Positions 1 through 12,454 of a DNA stretch of 64,000 nt are shown in pieces. The DNA is from Hypomyces perniciosus. Its lineage: Eukaryota > Ascomycota > Sordariomycetes > Hypocreales > Hypocreaceae. The stretch covers positions 1,302,001 through 1,366,000 of the forward strand of contig SPDT01000010.1 in assembly GCA_008477525.1 (NCBI GenBank). Reading direction: 5' to 3'. A program made the position numbers and the translations under genes. The notes beneath the pieces are model-generated. The model did not search any database. It saw only the letters and a list, made by a program, of their open reading frames with translations, and was not told the DNA's origin. Positions within the stretch are counted from its first letter, which is position 1; each line of letters opens with the position of its first letter.

Positions 1-530
1 ACAACCTGCCTACCACCACCCAGACAACTCAGATCGAGGAGGATGAGGATGACTATGACATGTTGGACGATGATGAGGTCGGTGATGCCTCCAAGTCCAT
101 GTCTGCCTCAGGCAGGAAGAAGATGAACCCTCCCAACGGTGTTCAGAAGTCCCGTGGCATCACACACTCCCGTGGTGGCGTTCCTCTATCTACCAAGACC
201 AGAGGTCGCAAGAATCGCCGCGATTATCCCTCATCCTGGGGATTCGACAAGGGTCAGATGACAATGAAGAAGAGAATCATGGCTGTCTTTGATGGCCCTC
301 GCCGACTGGCCAAGGATGACATGATGCTGTCGACCGATCACGAGGTCCGCATCAAGTTGTCGGATGGCAAGTCCTATGTCACTGACCTCGATGTCCAGAC
401 CCTCAAGCGAGCTGAGGGTTTTCTCAACGCCACTGAAGACGAGAAAGGCCCTTGGATCTCAGACGATCCCACCGAGGAACAGCTGAAGGAGATGCAAGAG
501 ATGCTCAAGACCACCACTTCCAACCTCTGA
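1..530 (+). CDS. C-terminal part of an unrecognised protein (5' end outside window)
   Basis: The reading frame is open from base 3 to a TGA at 528-530 and gives about 175 residues; the start lies left of the window. The visible part opens with an acidic run (EEDEDDYDMLDDDE), continues with a basic, Ser/Gly/Lys-rich linker (RGRKNRRDYPSSWGF), and ends with a compact, mixed-charge segment that looks folded (AVFDGPRRL through ALKRAEGF-like helices and a final amphipathic helix ending KEMQEMLKT). No intron is needed in this stretch. I do not recognise the family. The acidic-then-basic linker is common in nuclear proteins, but that is only an impression. It is a real coding end: the codon pattern is coherent and a pyrimidine-rich 3' region follows. 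Confidence 0.75.
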   Translation, partial: NLPTTTQTTQIEEDEDDYDMLDDDEVGDASKSMSASGRKKMNPPNGVQKSRGITHSRGGVPLSTKTRGRKNRRDYPSSWGFDKGQMTMKKRIMAVFDGPRRLAKDDMMLSTDHEVRIKLSDGKSYVTDLDVQTLKRAEGFLNATEDEKGPWISDDPTEEQLKEMQEMLKTTTSNL

Positions 531-1649
531 GTGGAGGATGCTGAACTGTATATCAACTACTCTCACATCTTCTTTCTCTCTTCTCTTTCTCTCTCTAGCC
601 CTCAGCACATGGAGGAGGGAAATGGTACCCTGATCGGGTCACGGATACTACTACTGTTTAGAAGCATGGCAGACGGCGCATGGGAAATGTACTGGACAAC
701 GGCATGGATGATGACTTTTTGGATGGGAATGCCAACGACTCCTCACACCAGAAATGGGTGGGCTGTCCTGATTGATACCCTGTGTTTTTTTGCGTGTTTG
801 GCATAACGGCGCAATCACCTGGGATGAATTCTTCATGGGGGGACACATGGATCTCTCTGGCTAGTAATGCCGACCCAACAGGGTCTCTCCCCACTTGCTA
901 TATTTTTTCCCTTGGTTTTTATACCATCCTTTGCCAGATGGGACTGTGCATACTTCATCGCCTGTACATAATGACGCCCTCTGTGGCAGAGGGTTGGTTT
1001 GGATGTTTTGGGCGCTTTCGGGGGCGAGGGATAATGTTTATGTTTTGTATAGGATAGTATATGGAGGGGAGTTTCTGGCATTGCACACCAAATCGGTGCT
1101 TGATGAGCGTTGAAATGATACTATCGCGCATTCTGTGCGTGTTTGAACTTGACCATCTCTTCTTGTGCATCATGAGTGACTTGTTATGATTTGAATAAAT
1201 GTCGATTGATGGTAGTTCTGTTTGAATGAAGACTAGGTGGAGGCCATTGATAACGCCTCGAGCGGGCAAATTTCTCTGCCCCTCCCCCACCTTGCAAGAA
1301 CAGCAACGCAAACACTATCATATTGGGTTCCGAGTCTTGTCGTTCGGCCTGAGTAAAAGACTCACGAAATATCCCAAGGATTGACAGACATATAGGCAAA
1401 TTGTTCGACGGTGCTTTGCTTCAAGTCTTGTGATAATTGTCACATCCCAGTGCTGGAGACGGCCAACTAGATCACAGAACAGCAAGTGAGACGACGACAT
1501 CCTTTTGAAGACGGGGACAAAGATCTTGTGCTGTGCGTGCCTGTTGGAGGATTCGGAATTCGGCGACTCATCCATCTCATCTTCTACTGCCTCGAATCGG
1601 ACCTTCAACATCGGATAATTGAGCTTGGGGAGTGGCTCCCTGGTGCAAA
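531..1649. other. Intergenic: 3' flank of the first gene and promoter of the methyltransferase gene
   Basis: About 1.1 kb without a supportable gene. A CT-rich stretch lies near 568-600 just after the first stop codon. The short frames on both strands have no family resemblance and no plausible splice continuation. I see no repeat. Confidence 0.6.
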
Positions 1650-2591
1650 ATGGCAGCCCTCACATCGCGCATCACCCTCAAGGGCGATGAGCCCGCTGGC
1701 CCAGAGGATTATCTCTCCACCTCGCTCGGCGTCATCTTCCCAGACGACGTGACCAACCAACATGGCGACGCAGACCACTCTCTCATCTACGCCTCTCCCC
1801 GTCTGCCCAAGCCGCTGCTGATTGATCTTGCTGACCCGGAGGGCGAGACCGACCGGAAGCTGTTTAGCCACTACCTGTGGAATGCGTCGCTGCTGCTGGC
1901 GGAGTTGGTTGAGCGGGATTCCCTGGAGCAAGGAGAAGCAACCGAGGAGAGGGAGACGAGTCTGGGCGATGGCGTGAGCTTTGATATCAGGGGCTTGTCG
2001 GTGCTGGAGCTTGGTGCTGGAACCGCCCTGCCGAGTATGATGGCCGGCCTCCTTGGCGCTGGACGGGTCGTCGTGACGGATTATCCTGCTCCAGCTGTGA
2101 TGAAGACGCTCAGGGGTAACGTTGCGCGAAACATTATCCCGGATCTTGCGCCGGAGGGCAAAGGCACCAGTGTGACTTCCTCCATCCTGGTCGAGGGTCA
2201 CGAATGGGGAGTCCTGAACACCGATGATGTATTCGTGCAAGACCACCGCCAGGCCTTTGACCGGCTCTTCGTGGCGGACTGTCTATGGATGCCATGGCAG
2301 CACGTCAACCTGCGGCGCTCAATCAATCACTTCTTGAAGCCTGGACCGGACGCGCGGTGCTGGGTTGTCGCAGGGTTTCACACGGGCAGGGCCAAGATGG
2401 CGGGCTTCTTCGACGCGGACGCGCTGCGGACGGAAGGCGGGGTGGAAGTCGAGCGGATATGGGAGAGGGATTGCGATGGACAGGAGAGGCCGTGGGATTG
2501 GGATCGGGATGAGGATATCACGATGCGGAAGAGATGGCTCGTTGTGGCGGTCTTGAAGAGGTGCGAAGCTTCAACGACTGAGGATTTATAA
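1650..2591 (+). CDS. efm7: Efm7-type protein N-methyltransferase (nicotinamide N-methyltransferase-like fold)
   Basis: Single-exon gene of 313 residues. The first ATG of the frame is at 1650. A class I S-adenosylmethionine methyltransferase core is visible: the segment HYLWNASLLLAELVE before motif I, motif I LELGAGTALPS, then the acidic strand VVVTDYP, and the post-I landmark VADCLWMP. The C-terminal DEDITMRKRWLVVA closely matches what I know of yeast Efm7/Nnt1 homologues. That family methylates the N-terminus and neighbouring lysine of translation elongation factor eEF1A in the cytosol; this substrate is family knowledge, not visible here. A short acidic insert (EQGEATEERE) sits between the helix before motif I and motif I. 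The gene converges on vps3 with about 0.9 kb between them. Confidence 0.85.
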   Translation: MAALTSRITLKGDEPAGPEDYLSTSLGVIFPDDVTNQHGDADHSLIYASPRLPKPLLIDLADPEGETDRKLFSHYLWNASLLLAELVERDSLEQGEATEERETSLGDGVSFDIRGLSVLELGAGTALPSMMAGLLGAGRVVVTDYPAPAVMKTLRGNVARNIIPDLAPEGKGTSVTSSILVEGHEWGVLNTDDVFVQDHRQAFDRLFVADCLWMPWQHVNLRRSINHFLKPGPDARCWVVAGFHTGRAKMAGFFDADALRTEGGVEVERIWERDCDGQERPWDWDRDEDITMRKRWLVVAVLKRCEASTTEDL

Positions 2592-3479
2592 GGGAGTGAA
2601 CGCTACTCTTAGGGGAGAGACAAGAGCAGGATGAGAGCTCACGATGTGAAGAAAAAAACACACACAATCACTTGCCCTCTATATATGTCCTGTGAACACC
2701 ACTCCACGAACTCATCTCAAGACGTATCTTCCACATGCTTCTCCTACAGCTCATGCATGAACCCAAACCTCTCTTCACATGCCACATCATCCATCAGCAT
2801 TGGCAGTTCCCCCTACAAAAAGAGAACGACCCAATAACATCGCTCTTTGAAGTTGGGACCATTTTCAGCTCTCATGCCAGCCATCCCACAACACCACGGG
2901 TTGATTGGCCCAACCCGCTGCGAAAGCCGGAACCCTGGCCTTGGCGGCCCTTTACGAACAGGGAATTCTTGTTCGAATGGTTCTATATTGGGGGACTACT
3001 GGTTTACGAAATTCCCCTTTTGGAATGAGCGGTATCGTCGGTCTTGGAATAGCTGGGCGGTGGGAAAAGCCATGTGAAGTGGTGAAAGGGGATTGGAAGA
3101 CTTAGGGAGGGCTTGAGGACAGCTGAAAATGATGTGGGATTTGAACCTGGAAGTTGGTTGGTAGACGAACATTATGATAGTTTGGATGATGGGTGGTATT
3201 AGGAATAATCAGGTTGGAACTAGTATCGGCAACGTCTTATTATGCTTCCAAGTGAAGTTGGCCTGAACAGACATGACTCGTTGATAATGATCTCCAAGTA
3301 TTGCTTGATGCTAACTCTCACTTCATAAGATCCTTTGGTATATATTACATTTCTAAAGCTCGGGTGCTGACCTGACACATGTTCACAACTCCAGCTACTT
3401 TACTGGTTTATCCCTCTGCAGTGCAGATCCATCACAACTCCTCCATATCAGAAATATCCCTTAGTTAATTGACTCCGTA
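2592..3479. other. Intergenic between two convergent genes
   Basis: About 0.9 kb between the stop codons of the Efm7-like and Vps3-like genes, which point toward each other. It should hold both 3' UTRs. No coding family, repeat or RNA gene was recognised. Confidence 0.6.
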
Positions 3480-6400
3480 CTAATTGGACGCTTCGATACT
3501 CGGTCCTTTCTCGTCCATACCCACAACCAAGTCATAGTTGACTCTCAGATTCTCCGCTCCACTCAACGCCCTCGTTATCATACTCTCATGTTTCTCTTGA
3601 ATCAGTCTCCGCAGCGCGCCGACGAGGAACCCTGCGATGATGTCGACGGACCAGTTATCCGGCACCAAGCGCAGCACGTCGTCCACGTCGAACCACCCGC
3701 CGAAGCGCTCCAGCAGCGCACCCGTCTGCTCGACGCGATCGATCACATCATCAATAGCGAGGAACTCGCGCAACACGACCTGGAAGAGTCGCCGCTGCTG
3801 CTCCGCCTCGGGCATGCTGTCACGACGACCGGGGGAGGGGGAATAGATACTCGCGCCACCACGGAGGCAATATGATACAGCGGTGTCATAGTCGCCGAGT
3901 TTATGGACCAGTAGGCGCAGGGCATCTTCGTGCTTGCGTTCGCGGCCAGCAAGAATAATAGTCTCAGGGACGAGAAGGTCCCCTCGTAAGCTGCTGATGC
4001 GCTCGCCTATTGTCGCGATATCGTAGTCGTGAGCACCGCCGAGGAGCTGAAGCAGTCGTAGCCGGCTCTGCCAGACTTCATCATCCTCGGGGGCATTTTC
4101 AGTTAGGAAATGGCGGTATGTTGGCTTCGGCGCTTGAAGAGCCCTGTAGGTATCATAGGCAGCCAAAACCCCGTCCCTACTAGCGGGAGACTCCAGATCG
4201 CTGATAACAATGTCAAGATAGTAAGTTATTAGTTCATTCACATAGGCCGTGTACCCCTTGCCGAATACAAGGTGCTCCAAGTAATACTTGACAGCGCCAG
4301 GGGCTTCTGTCCGTAGCAGCTCAACCACCTGCGTGGGCTCAAACTTTGGCGCTCTCCCCTTATCTTCAGCAAAAACCTGGACCCCGAGCTTTGGGTTGCG
4401 GTTAGCGAGCCACAGACCGTACTCTTGAACGAGGGCCTGACTACTAATCTTAGTGAGATAGTCTCGAACCCTTTGTTCGCCGTTGCGGAGCTCCTGACCA
4501 TCGTCTTCGTCGCCTTCAATAATGCGTTTCCACGTCGCTAGAACGTCAGCAGACATCTTGCGGCTTTGGTATAACCGGCTCAATATGAAAAGCCGGTGAT
4601 AGGATTCGAGAAGGCCAATGGCTCGGTCGAAGCAATCCATACCGCCGTCCACAAGCTCATTCAACTCTGCTCTAACAGCGCCGCCTTTGCCGAAGCCCCT
4701 GGGAGAGTGTCGGTCCAGCTCCAGCAGCACAAGAAGCAGAGCAGCGTCCACTGTCCGGAACACCGCACCCTCAGCTGACACACTACCGAAGCCCTTCAGT
4801 TTTCTCCATGCATGTAAATATCGTCTAAGGAAGTGTAGAGTCTTGAGATCAAGGCCACTAACTCCGTCCTTTGCTGTCAATTGGAAGGCTTGGCCGCGTA
4901 AAAATGTTTCTGGGGCTTCCTTCACGCCTCCATAGACCCAGATGCCACGTCGACCCTCGACAATTTCATTCCGTACCCCTGGGATAAGGGATAAAATGAC
5001 TCGTGGGTCGATCTTGCTCTCTACCAAGACCTCTTCCAAGGCCTTCATTTCCGCATCAGAGAATTGTCTGCTGGGGTGTGATAATAAGAGATTGATCAAT
5101 AAGAGAACCCCGGCCTTTTGTTGTAAATAGCCAAACGTCGTGAATTCCAGCTCCGTCTTTGGCTCGCGGCCACGAATGGCTGTGAGTACCATGACTATAG
5201 CCCTCTTGTCAATCTCATTCGCATTTGTGTGTCCCACTGGACAAGCAACCTCCAATCTCTTATCAAGCTGCACAATCAACGGATTACGAACAGCCCACCA
5301 GATACGGTTGCCGCACCAAACAGCTATCCTTGTTCGAGTTTTTGCAAGTCGTCGAGCAAATTCTTCCCCTTCTACGGTTCGTGCCGCCTCCCACCCTTCG
5401 GGCAGGGAGTCGCCATCTTGCGAATCGAAGTCGCGCTCAAAGAGTTCCTGTTCCTTTGATAGTCGCTCAATTGAGAGCGCAGTTCTGGAATCTGAGGGCT
5501 TAAGCGACGCCGTGGGTGCTACTGTCTCCACAGACCCGGGAAATGGTGTAAACTTCCGCATGCTGAGTTTCTCTATAATCTCATCGAATTGCGTTTCCTG
5601 GCTGCTTGTGAGAGCGCGGAGTCCGTACACATCAGTCATGCTAGCATCACCGCCTTCGAGCCAGTGCTTCTCAGGATGTGCTTCATTGCCTGCGTCCCAG
5701 CGTTGAATCTCAAGGCCATTGCGTAGATTACCATCGAAATCCTTAACCATTGAAGCAAGTATGTAGCCATCTTCGTCCTCTGACGGTGCAGATGAGGGCA
5801 CGCCCGGTAAGCTTCCATCACTGACAATTTCCTTGGGATACCTGTCGAAGGTTATTGTTGGCCTAGTAGGGTCACCATCGAGATTTATAAACATGCCAAC
5901 AGCAGGTTCCACAGGGCTGGTACCCATAACAAGAAGGAACTCTTCTGGAGTTGGAGAGATAATATGGGGCTTTAAGAAGACCGGTGTAGGCCGCGGCCTC
6001 GGGCTAGGGGCCTGCGGAGGTGTATCCCGTCCTGGTGGCGGCGCAGGCAATGGCTTGTCTACCGGAGGTGGAGCTGAAATTGCCTCACCAGCGGGCTGGG
6101 GGCTTGATGGCTGCCCGGGAGGTGATGGGGTTTGCAACGCGAGTCTTCCCACGTCCCCTCCATGTGGTTCCTGTCGCCGTATGTTACCGAGGATAGAGCC
6201 CCCCAAGCTTACGCTTCTGCTGTGACTTTGCGCACTGGCGTGGGGCCGAGTCTGACTTGAAGAAGCACTCCGTGCAATGCCATCTCCAGTGTTACTGGGT
6301 ATGCTCTGCGCCTGACCAATTTCTCCGGTTTGGGGGTCCTGGTCTAGTGATGAGATGTTCATCAAAGGAATCTTTAACTGTCGATCGACGTCTATGAGCG

Positions 6401-7186
6401 CATAAGTCTTCGAACCAGCCACACAAGCTATTGAGTCTCGTCGAGTGGACAGAATACTGCCAGCAAAGTCGATATTCTGGGATCTAATCAGCAAATGGCA
6501 CGTTAAACTTGACCTCAGGGACCCAGACATACCTTAATCACGCGCGCATCCTCGTCGATTCTAACAACCTGGATTCGCCTATTAAGAGATAGAAGTATTG
6601 TGACAGCATTTCCAAAGTTGCCCCCGCCATCGTCTGGCGATGACTCGTTCAGGTCAACGCCGCCTATCCAGTTGCAATTCTTGACCTGCTTGGTCCCAAA
6701 AACGGGGCTCAGCTCCGGCAGGGAGTAGAACGTCACTGTCCAGTTGCACAGGATGCAGGCCTTTCCAACACGAGGCAACAATAGGATCTGTTGAACGCCG
6801 GGTCTCGAAGTAGAGCTTTCGGAATAAGCGGGAGATAGTCTCGAAGCCGGGATAAAGACAGGCCTTCCACATTTATCAGAGGGATCGGGGGGTATGCGAA
6901 CGAAGTGGAGAAGCTCAGAGGCCGAAGTGCCGACATAGAGGTTGCCATCTAGAACAAAGGAGGTATTGTATTAGCAATCGTTAGCTGTATCTGTTCTGGC
7001 AATTGATTGCTTACCAAAGTATTCGACGCAGTTTATCTTGGTGTCATCTTCCGAGCCGTCTGCTGAGAGAGGCACCGCATCCACCCATGGCTGCAGCACG
7101 TACGGCCCATCATCGCGAATTGAGGGCTGTCCGCTGCTCGGCGAAGTCATTGTGGAAGCCCCTCCGTCCGAGCCATTGGATGTCAT
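3480..7186 (-). CDS. vps3: Vps3-like (TGF-beta receptor-associated protein family) CORVET tethering subunit
   Basis: Three exons on the minus strand: 7186-7015, 6948-6533 and 6476-3480, with introns of 66 and 56 nt. The joined frame is continuous and encodes 1194 residues. The N-terminal third has the beta-strand pattern of a citron-homology (CNH) domain (NCVEYFGDGNLYVGTS, FILY-type strands, IACVAGSKTYALIDVD). A low-complexity Ser/Pro linker follows, then helical repeats and the VPS39-type segments (HEDALRLLVHKLGDYDTAVSYC; VDDVLRLVPDNWSVDIIAGFL). CORVET recruits Rab5-type GTPases and tethers early endosomes. The alternative is Vps39/Vam6 of HOPS. The length and the segment AKTRTRIAVWCGNRIWWAVR favour Vps3. 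The start at 7186 was chosen over an in-frame ATG at 7210 and is uncertain by eight residues. Head-to-head with the CASP gene. Confidence 0.85.
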
Positions 7187-7633
7187 AGCAATATGTGTCC
7201 TCTGCTTCAATCATCTAGGAAACCCAATCATATTGCCTGCCGATAACTCCCCTAGCGGTTTGCGCCAGCGACAACGAGCAGCGCTTTTGGATGGGATGAG
7301 CGAATGGGTGACGAATGACGCCAGCCTTCCGAGGCGTTGGTTATTAGTGGTGGTGGTGCTGCAGCTCATACGAGCTGGTGACGAGGCTGATGTGGGTCTT
7401 GTTCAAGCCCCTGTGGCGCGAGCCCGGCTGTATTATGTACATACTTCGTACATTTTGAGACAGACCTGCGCATGTGTCGTCACCAATCGCAACACGCTGG
7501 CCGTTCGCAGCTAATTCCAGTTGGCTCTTCTGTCCCCATTGAAGAAACAAGGCTCTTGAGCTTTCTGGGACATCTCCTCACCACGAATGAACCGTATACG
7601 CCCTCCAAGGACATAAACTAGAGCTCACAAACC
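7187..7633. promoter_or_regulatory. Shared divergent promoter of vps3 and CASP/coy1
   Basis: 447 bp separates the two start codons, which face away from each other, so core promoters of both genes must lie here. No strong known site was picked out by eye. Confidence 0.6.
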
Positions 7634-9920
7634 ATGGCCGACAGCGCGGAAGGGGCTACACCAGTAGCCCGCGATGAGGAAGGGAACAAGTTCTCGCATG
7701 CCATCTCAGCATGGCGAAGTACGTCATGGATGGCGGGTCTATATGGTAATTACTGAGTCACTAACAACAGACGATAGATATTGATCTCACGACCTTGGTC
7801 TCGGGTCTTGACAACACGGCATCGGAAATTGTTATCTATCAACGCGACTCGACGGTTCAGCGCAAGGAATTAGCCCAAAAGACAAAGGAGTTTCGCAAAT
7901 CAGACGACGCCACGAAGTTGACAGAGATCAAAGGGCTTCTAAAGGGTATACTTCTATGTTGTGTGCTTTGGGAAGACCTAGACTGATGAAAGCCTGTCCA
8001 GCATATCAAACGTTTATCGATCTCCTCACGAATCACTCCAAGTCAATCAACTCGGCATTTCTCCAGGCTTACACGTCGTTATCCGAGGCACCAGATCCCT
8101 ACCCTCTGCTTGAGGCATCGGTTGATTCGATGCTTGTGTCTGAAGACACGTTACCGAAGATTACAGAGGAAAACCAGCACCTCCAGAAAAGCGTATCGAA
8201 ACTCACAGCGCAGCTAGAGGAGTCTGAATTCAGGCTTCAGACTGAGCGCGCCGCCCGAAAGGAATTGGAGGATAATTTGGAGAGCAAAGTCAACGAGGTG
8301 GAAGCATCATGGAGCGCAGTTCTCGATGAGAAGAAAGACAACTGGGAGGCCAAGGAGAAGAGCTTGGAAGAAAAGGTCGAGAACCAGGACCGCCTGCTGA
8401 GCGAAATGAAAGCGACCTACGAGGTAAATCAGCGGCTAGGAAAGAGTGGCGATGATCCCGATGCCCAGCGCAGCCAACCTCTGAATGCGGAGCTCGAGAT
8501 GCTCCACGCAGACCTCGAGAGGACAAGCACTAGATTAGCCGAGGTCGAGGCCCGGAATGAACAGATGAGAATTGAATTGGCGCAAGCCAAGTCATCTCGG
8601 CCATCGCCAAATGAGACGTCCCTAGAAGACGACCCCGGATATATGCGGGTGCGATCCGAAAACTCATCTCTCATTCGCAAACTTGACGCTGCCAGGGTGG
8701 AGAAGGAAGGACTCAAACGCAACCTTGACACGAAGCTGCGGTCTATGGAGCGAGAAGTCGCCCTGTTGAAAGAAGAAAAGGAGTCACTTAAAACTAAGAT
8801 CCAGAAATGGAGTGATTACGATGACGTCAAACAGGAACTGGAGGTGCTCAAGAGCATCGAGTTCTCAACAGGTGATGATGAAGAGGTATCACAGGAGATT
8901 GAAGGTGTCGCTAGCAAGGGGGACACTCTCGAGAAACTTCTCTTGGCGCGAAACAAGAAGTTAAACGATGAGCTTACGATCCTCCGAGTGTCCCACCAAG
9001 ATCTACAGACCAGGCTGGAGGACCTCCAAGAGGAACTGTCCAGAACTAACGCAGAGCTCGAGAGGGCGCAAAATCTGAACCAGAAACTCGAGAGCGACCT
9101 CGAGACTCTCCAAGCAGAAGGGGCAAATGCTTTCCCGTCCGGTGCATCTGTCGCGGGTACATATATCACTCGCGGGCCGGCCCGTAAGGGGAGAATCTCA
9201 CCGACGTCATCTATCATTAGCGGAATAGATCCCCGCATGTCATCTGGTGAACGCGAGCCGATGGGAGGTGGCTCGGGCATTCTACCTATGGTGACAGCAC
9301 AACGTGATCGATTCAAGAAAAAGAACGCCCAACTGGAACAGGAGCTCTCGGAATGCCATCGGACCGTGCAGCAGCTACGTCAGGAGGTGGCAGCACTCCA
9401 GAAGGATAACTTAAACCTGTACGAAAAGACGAGATACGTCTCGACCTATAACCGAGGAGGGGCCTCGACCTCCTCGTCGTCAGCGTACACGTCGAATCCA
9501 AATCCCTCCACAGTGTCTATTGGTGGGACTGGAAACCCTGGCATGGAGCTAGATCGGTATCGCCAGGCGTATGAGTCCAACATATCCCCCTTTGCGGCAT
9601 TCCGTGGGAGAGAGTCAGCTAGGGCCTACAGGCGCATGAGCTTCCCAGAGAGGGTTGTGTACTCCATCACGCGGATGGTTCTGGCCTCTCGAACAAGCAG
9701 GAACTTGTTTGCAGCCTACTGCGTAGCCCTCCACATTTTGGTTTTCTTTTCAATGTACTGGCTCGGCACCGCGGATTTCGAGCAACATGCCAGCAAATTT
9801 GGGTCATCCGCGGCGGCAGCGGCAGCCGGAGCTGGAGCCGGAGCCGGAGCGGCTGCTGGCGGCGCGGGAAAAGCAGGGACAGGCCATGGAGACTGGCATG
9901 AGGACGGATTCAAAGCATGA
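7634..9920 (+). CDS. coy1: CASP/Coy1 family Golgi membrane protein
   Basis: Three exons (7634-7718, 7778-7945, 8002-9920) give 723 residues. The first intron splits WR|NIDLTTL and the second splits LLK|AYQ. Both junctions restore the conserved opening of the CASP family (a short WR-x-IDL helix, then KELAQKTKEFRK and YQxxIDLLTxxSKxxxxAF). Residues about 100-590 are long coiled coil rich in Glu, Lys, Leu and Arg. A single membrane segment near residues 655-675 (FAAYCVALHILVFFSMYWLG) anchors the protein at its C-terminus. The family acts as Golgi tethers/SNARE modulators in retrograde traffic. The lumenal tail is an Ala-Gly run encoded by a GGAGCC-like repeat at 9811-9875, which is variable sequence. 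Shares its promoter with vps3. Confidence 0.9.
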
Positions 9921-11494
9921 GGCTTATGATTTGACAAGCGTCAGGCGCGCAGGACTGTCAATCAGGTCCATTTTGGGATATTGCAATATATGCACATAAT
10001 TGTATGGGAGTTGAAATGGGGTGGCCGTCGATATCCGGTCTCTTGGTCTTGTTGGCGCATGTACGTTAATATGGAAGACAACAAATCAGATGAAAGGATC
10101 GCAAGCAGCTGAACACATGTAAGTCGTCGTCATTGTCATGCTCTGTCATTCTTGTTAAAGTTAAACGCCGGCCACGTTTGGCGACCTCTTATGACAGACC
10201 AATCATGACGGGAAGAGGGCCATTCGTTGCTGGCTTATCGGGATGGCTGCAGCAGAAGAGCATTGGCGAGATAATTAATCAGAGCCCTTTTTCTTATTTT
10301 GTTTCTCTCAGTTCGGAGAGATGTCCCGTGGGTGTGGTCGCTGGTGCTGTTGCAGGTGGTCTCGTGGGAAGAAACGAGTCTATTTTGAGGGATAAAATTG
10401 GTGGTTCGTTTTGTTTAACCGCCGACGAACAAAGTGTGGCGTTTATGGCCCACGTTTGGAGGTGTGGAGAAGGACGTTTGCGGCTCGAATCTCTGGGAGT
10501 ATTATTAGTATCTCTCTAGGAAGTAGTATCTCTCTAGGAAGTACGGAGTAGTATCTAGATAAATTGAGCAGTACTCCGTAGTAATGTATTATTTTTCATG
10601 TTGATTCGGTCGTCAATTATGGTGTTTATTTGTAAATAAATAAAAATAGTTTTATTTCCTTGGTTGGTAGAGTTGAATCTACCAACAGCTGGGACAATAT
10701 CTAAGTCAGATCATGTGGTTGCATCGTGCTATCATAGACTCACCTGCAAGTCATTGAACTGCGACCTACAAAGTGCGCCAAGCTTCTCTACAGAGCACAG
10801 AAACCGGAAATATCAGCATCTAGAATCGAATAGTGTCATCTTCCTACACATGCAATCCTACCAAACGAACGGAGGCTACCAGGCACGGCGCCTAAATGCA
10901 GCCAATGGCCAATCAGCAGCCATCAGAACAACGGGCGCCTCAACCGCTGCCAGCCTCTCACCAGTCTCTCTCAGCCAATGGTTCCTGCATCTCCACCAGA
11001 GTAACGATTCATTCAGCGGCAATGAACATGGGATTGAGGTGTTTTCCTGGCCAGCCGTACTCCGTAACGTCGTTTCTTTTCTGTAATGCGTGTGATCTGC
11101 AGGCCAATGATGCGCTTCAGCGCCATGTGCTGGCCTAGCATATCTGCTGACTCGGGTGCTTGGTGTCTGTATAAGAGGTGAGTGATCCTCTCATCTTCGA
11201 CGACTTCTAGGGAAGTCCAGAAACATCATCTTGAACTAGATATCATTTTATATCAAGTTATTTCTCTTTTCCTTTTCCTCTTTTCTCTTTCTTTTCTATT
11301 TCCTTATTTCCTTATTTCCTTCTCTCTTGTCCTTTTCGCTCAGCTCTTCTTTTTGTTATTTCTCTTCCTTTGATCTTAAATACGGCTGGGTCCGCGTCTT
11401 GATATCTTCTCCATTCCGATATCCATAAACACTATCAAGATCAATCTCACGATCGGAAACCTCTCTCTTCTCTCCACATATACCTCAGACCAAG
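9921..11494. other. Intergenic with short repeats and a pyrimidine-rich leader
   Basis: About 1.6 kb. It contains an 18-bp tandem duplication (10506-10541), TACGGAGTA at 10542-10550, TACTCCGTA at 10572-10580 and 11058-11066, and a long C/T-rich stretch at about 11260-11360 before the next gene. The frame at 10133-10519 is open but has no recognisable domain. Confidence 0.6.
10506..10541. repeat. 18-bp unit, two perfect tandem copies
   Basis: The unit TAGTATCTCTCTAGGAAG occurs at 10506-10523 and again at 10524-10541 with no mismatch. It runs directly into a TACGGAGTA word. Confidence 0.9.
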
Positions 11495-12454
11495 ATGCGT
11501 CCGTCAACAATTCTGGCATCAACACTCGCCGTTGCGGCGTATGCAGCCCCGGCTTTCCCCAAACTCAACTTGAAAGATCTCGCCAATCCGGCAAATGCAC
11601 TAGATACTGTGTCAGATTATTTCAACTTGATTGCCACCAAGATCCAAACCGCCAAGGTGCTACCAGTGGCGCCGATATGCGATCTTTCTAAAGCGCAAAT
11701 GCCCCTGAGTGAGTTCGACCCTATCTCGGACATTGGAACAAGACGTCATGTAAAAATGGAGATGGACCGCTAACGTGTGGTTAATACGATGTAGATGGTC
11801 TTCCGCCTCCATCTTCTGGCTTCACTGTTCGTCATGTCGCCGTCGGCCGTGGCACGCAAAACTACACTTGCGAAGCCAACAACGCCAATGCCTCGCCCAA
11901 AGCCGTCGGCGCAGTAGCCACTCTCTTCAACGTCAGCTGCATCGCCGCCATCAGCCCCGACCTGCTGGAGCGGATACCCGCCATGGCCGTAAACTTCGAC
12001 CTCCAAGCCACAGCCGAGCAGCTTGGTCCGATGGCGCCCCCGGTCTCTGGCGTTCACTTCTTCGTCGACAGCACAACTCCATTCTTCGACCTCGATACAC
12101 CTACCTTGGCCATTGGCAAGGCGCCGTGCGCGAAGAATAGCTCCGTGCCCGCCCCGTCGACTGCGGCTGTGGGACAGCAAGGCGATGCGCCGGTTGCGTG
12201 GTTGAAGCTGACGGCGAAGGATGGCGCAACGGGGAATATCAAGGAGGTATATCGTGTGAACACGGCTGGTGGTAGTCCACCGGCTACTTGCCAGGGAATG
12301 CCCAGTGTATTTGAGGTGCAATACGCGACAGTGTAAGTTTGTTTGCTTCCCCTTTCCACTAGCCTTCTTGGGCCTTGTTAGGCACATGATAATGAGGATA
12401 TCCAGTGCTAACATGATGCCTTAATTTAGATACTGGTTCTGGGAAAGCAACTAG
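11495..12454 (+). CDS. Secreted DUF3455 family protein
   Basis: Three exons (11495-11708, 11795-12332, 12430-12454) encode 258 residues. The start MRPSTILASTLAVAAYAAPAF is a typical secretion signal with likely cleavage after an AxA near residue 18. The mature part carries the landmarks of the fungal DUF3455 family: CDLSKAQMPL, HVAVGRGTQNYTC, AVATLFNVSC, PFFDL, DGATGNIKEVYRVNTAGGSPPATCQG, and the end VQYATVYWFW. The last eight codons come from a small terminal exon; reading through the second donor would stop one codon later and lose the conserved YWFW end. The function of the family is unknown. Paired cysteines suggest disulfides outside the cell. The pyrimidine-rich leader just upstream is typical of strongly expressed fungal genes. 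Confidence 0.85.

Noticed and set aside
10133..10519. Plus-strand open frame of 128 codons
   Set aside because: No recognisable motif and not supported by flanking splice signals.
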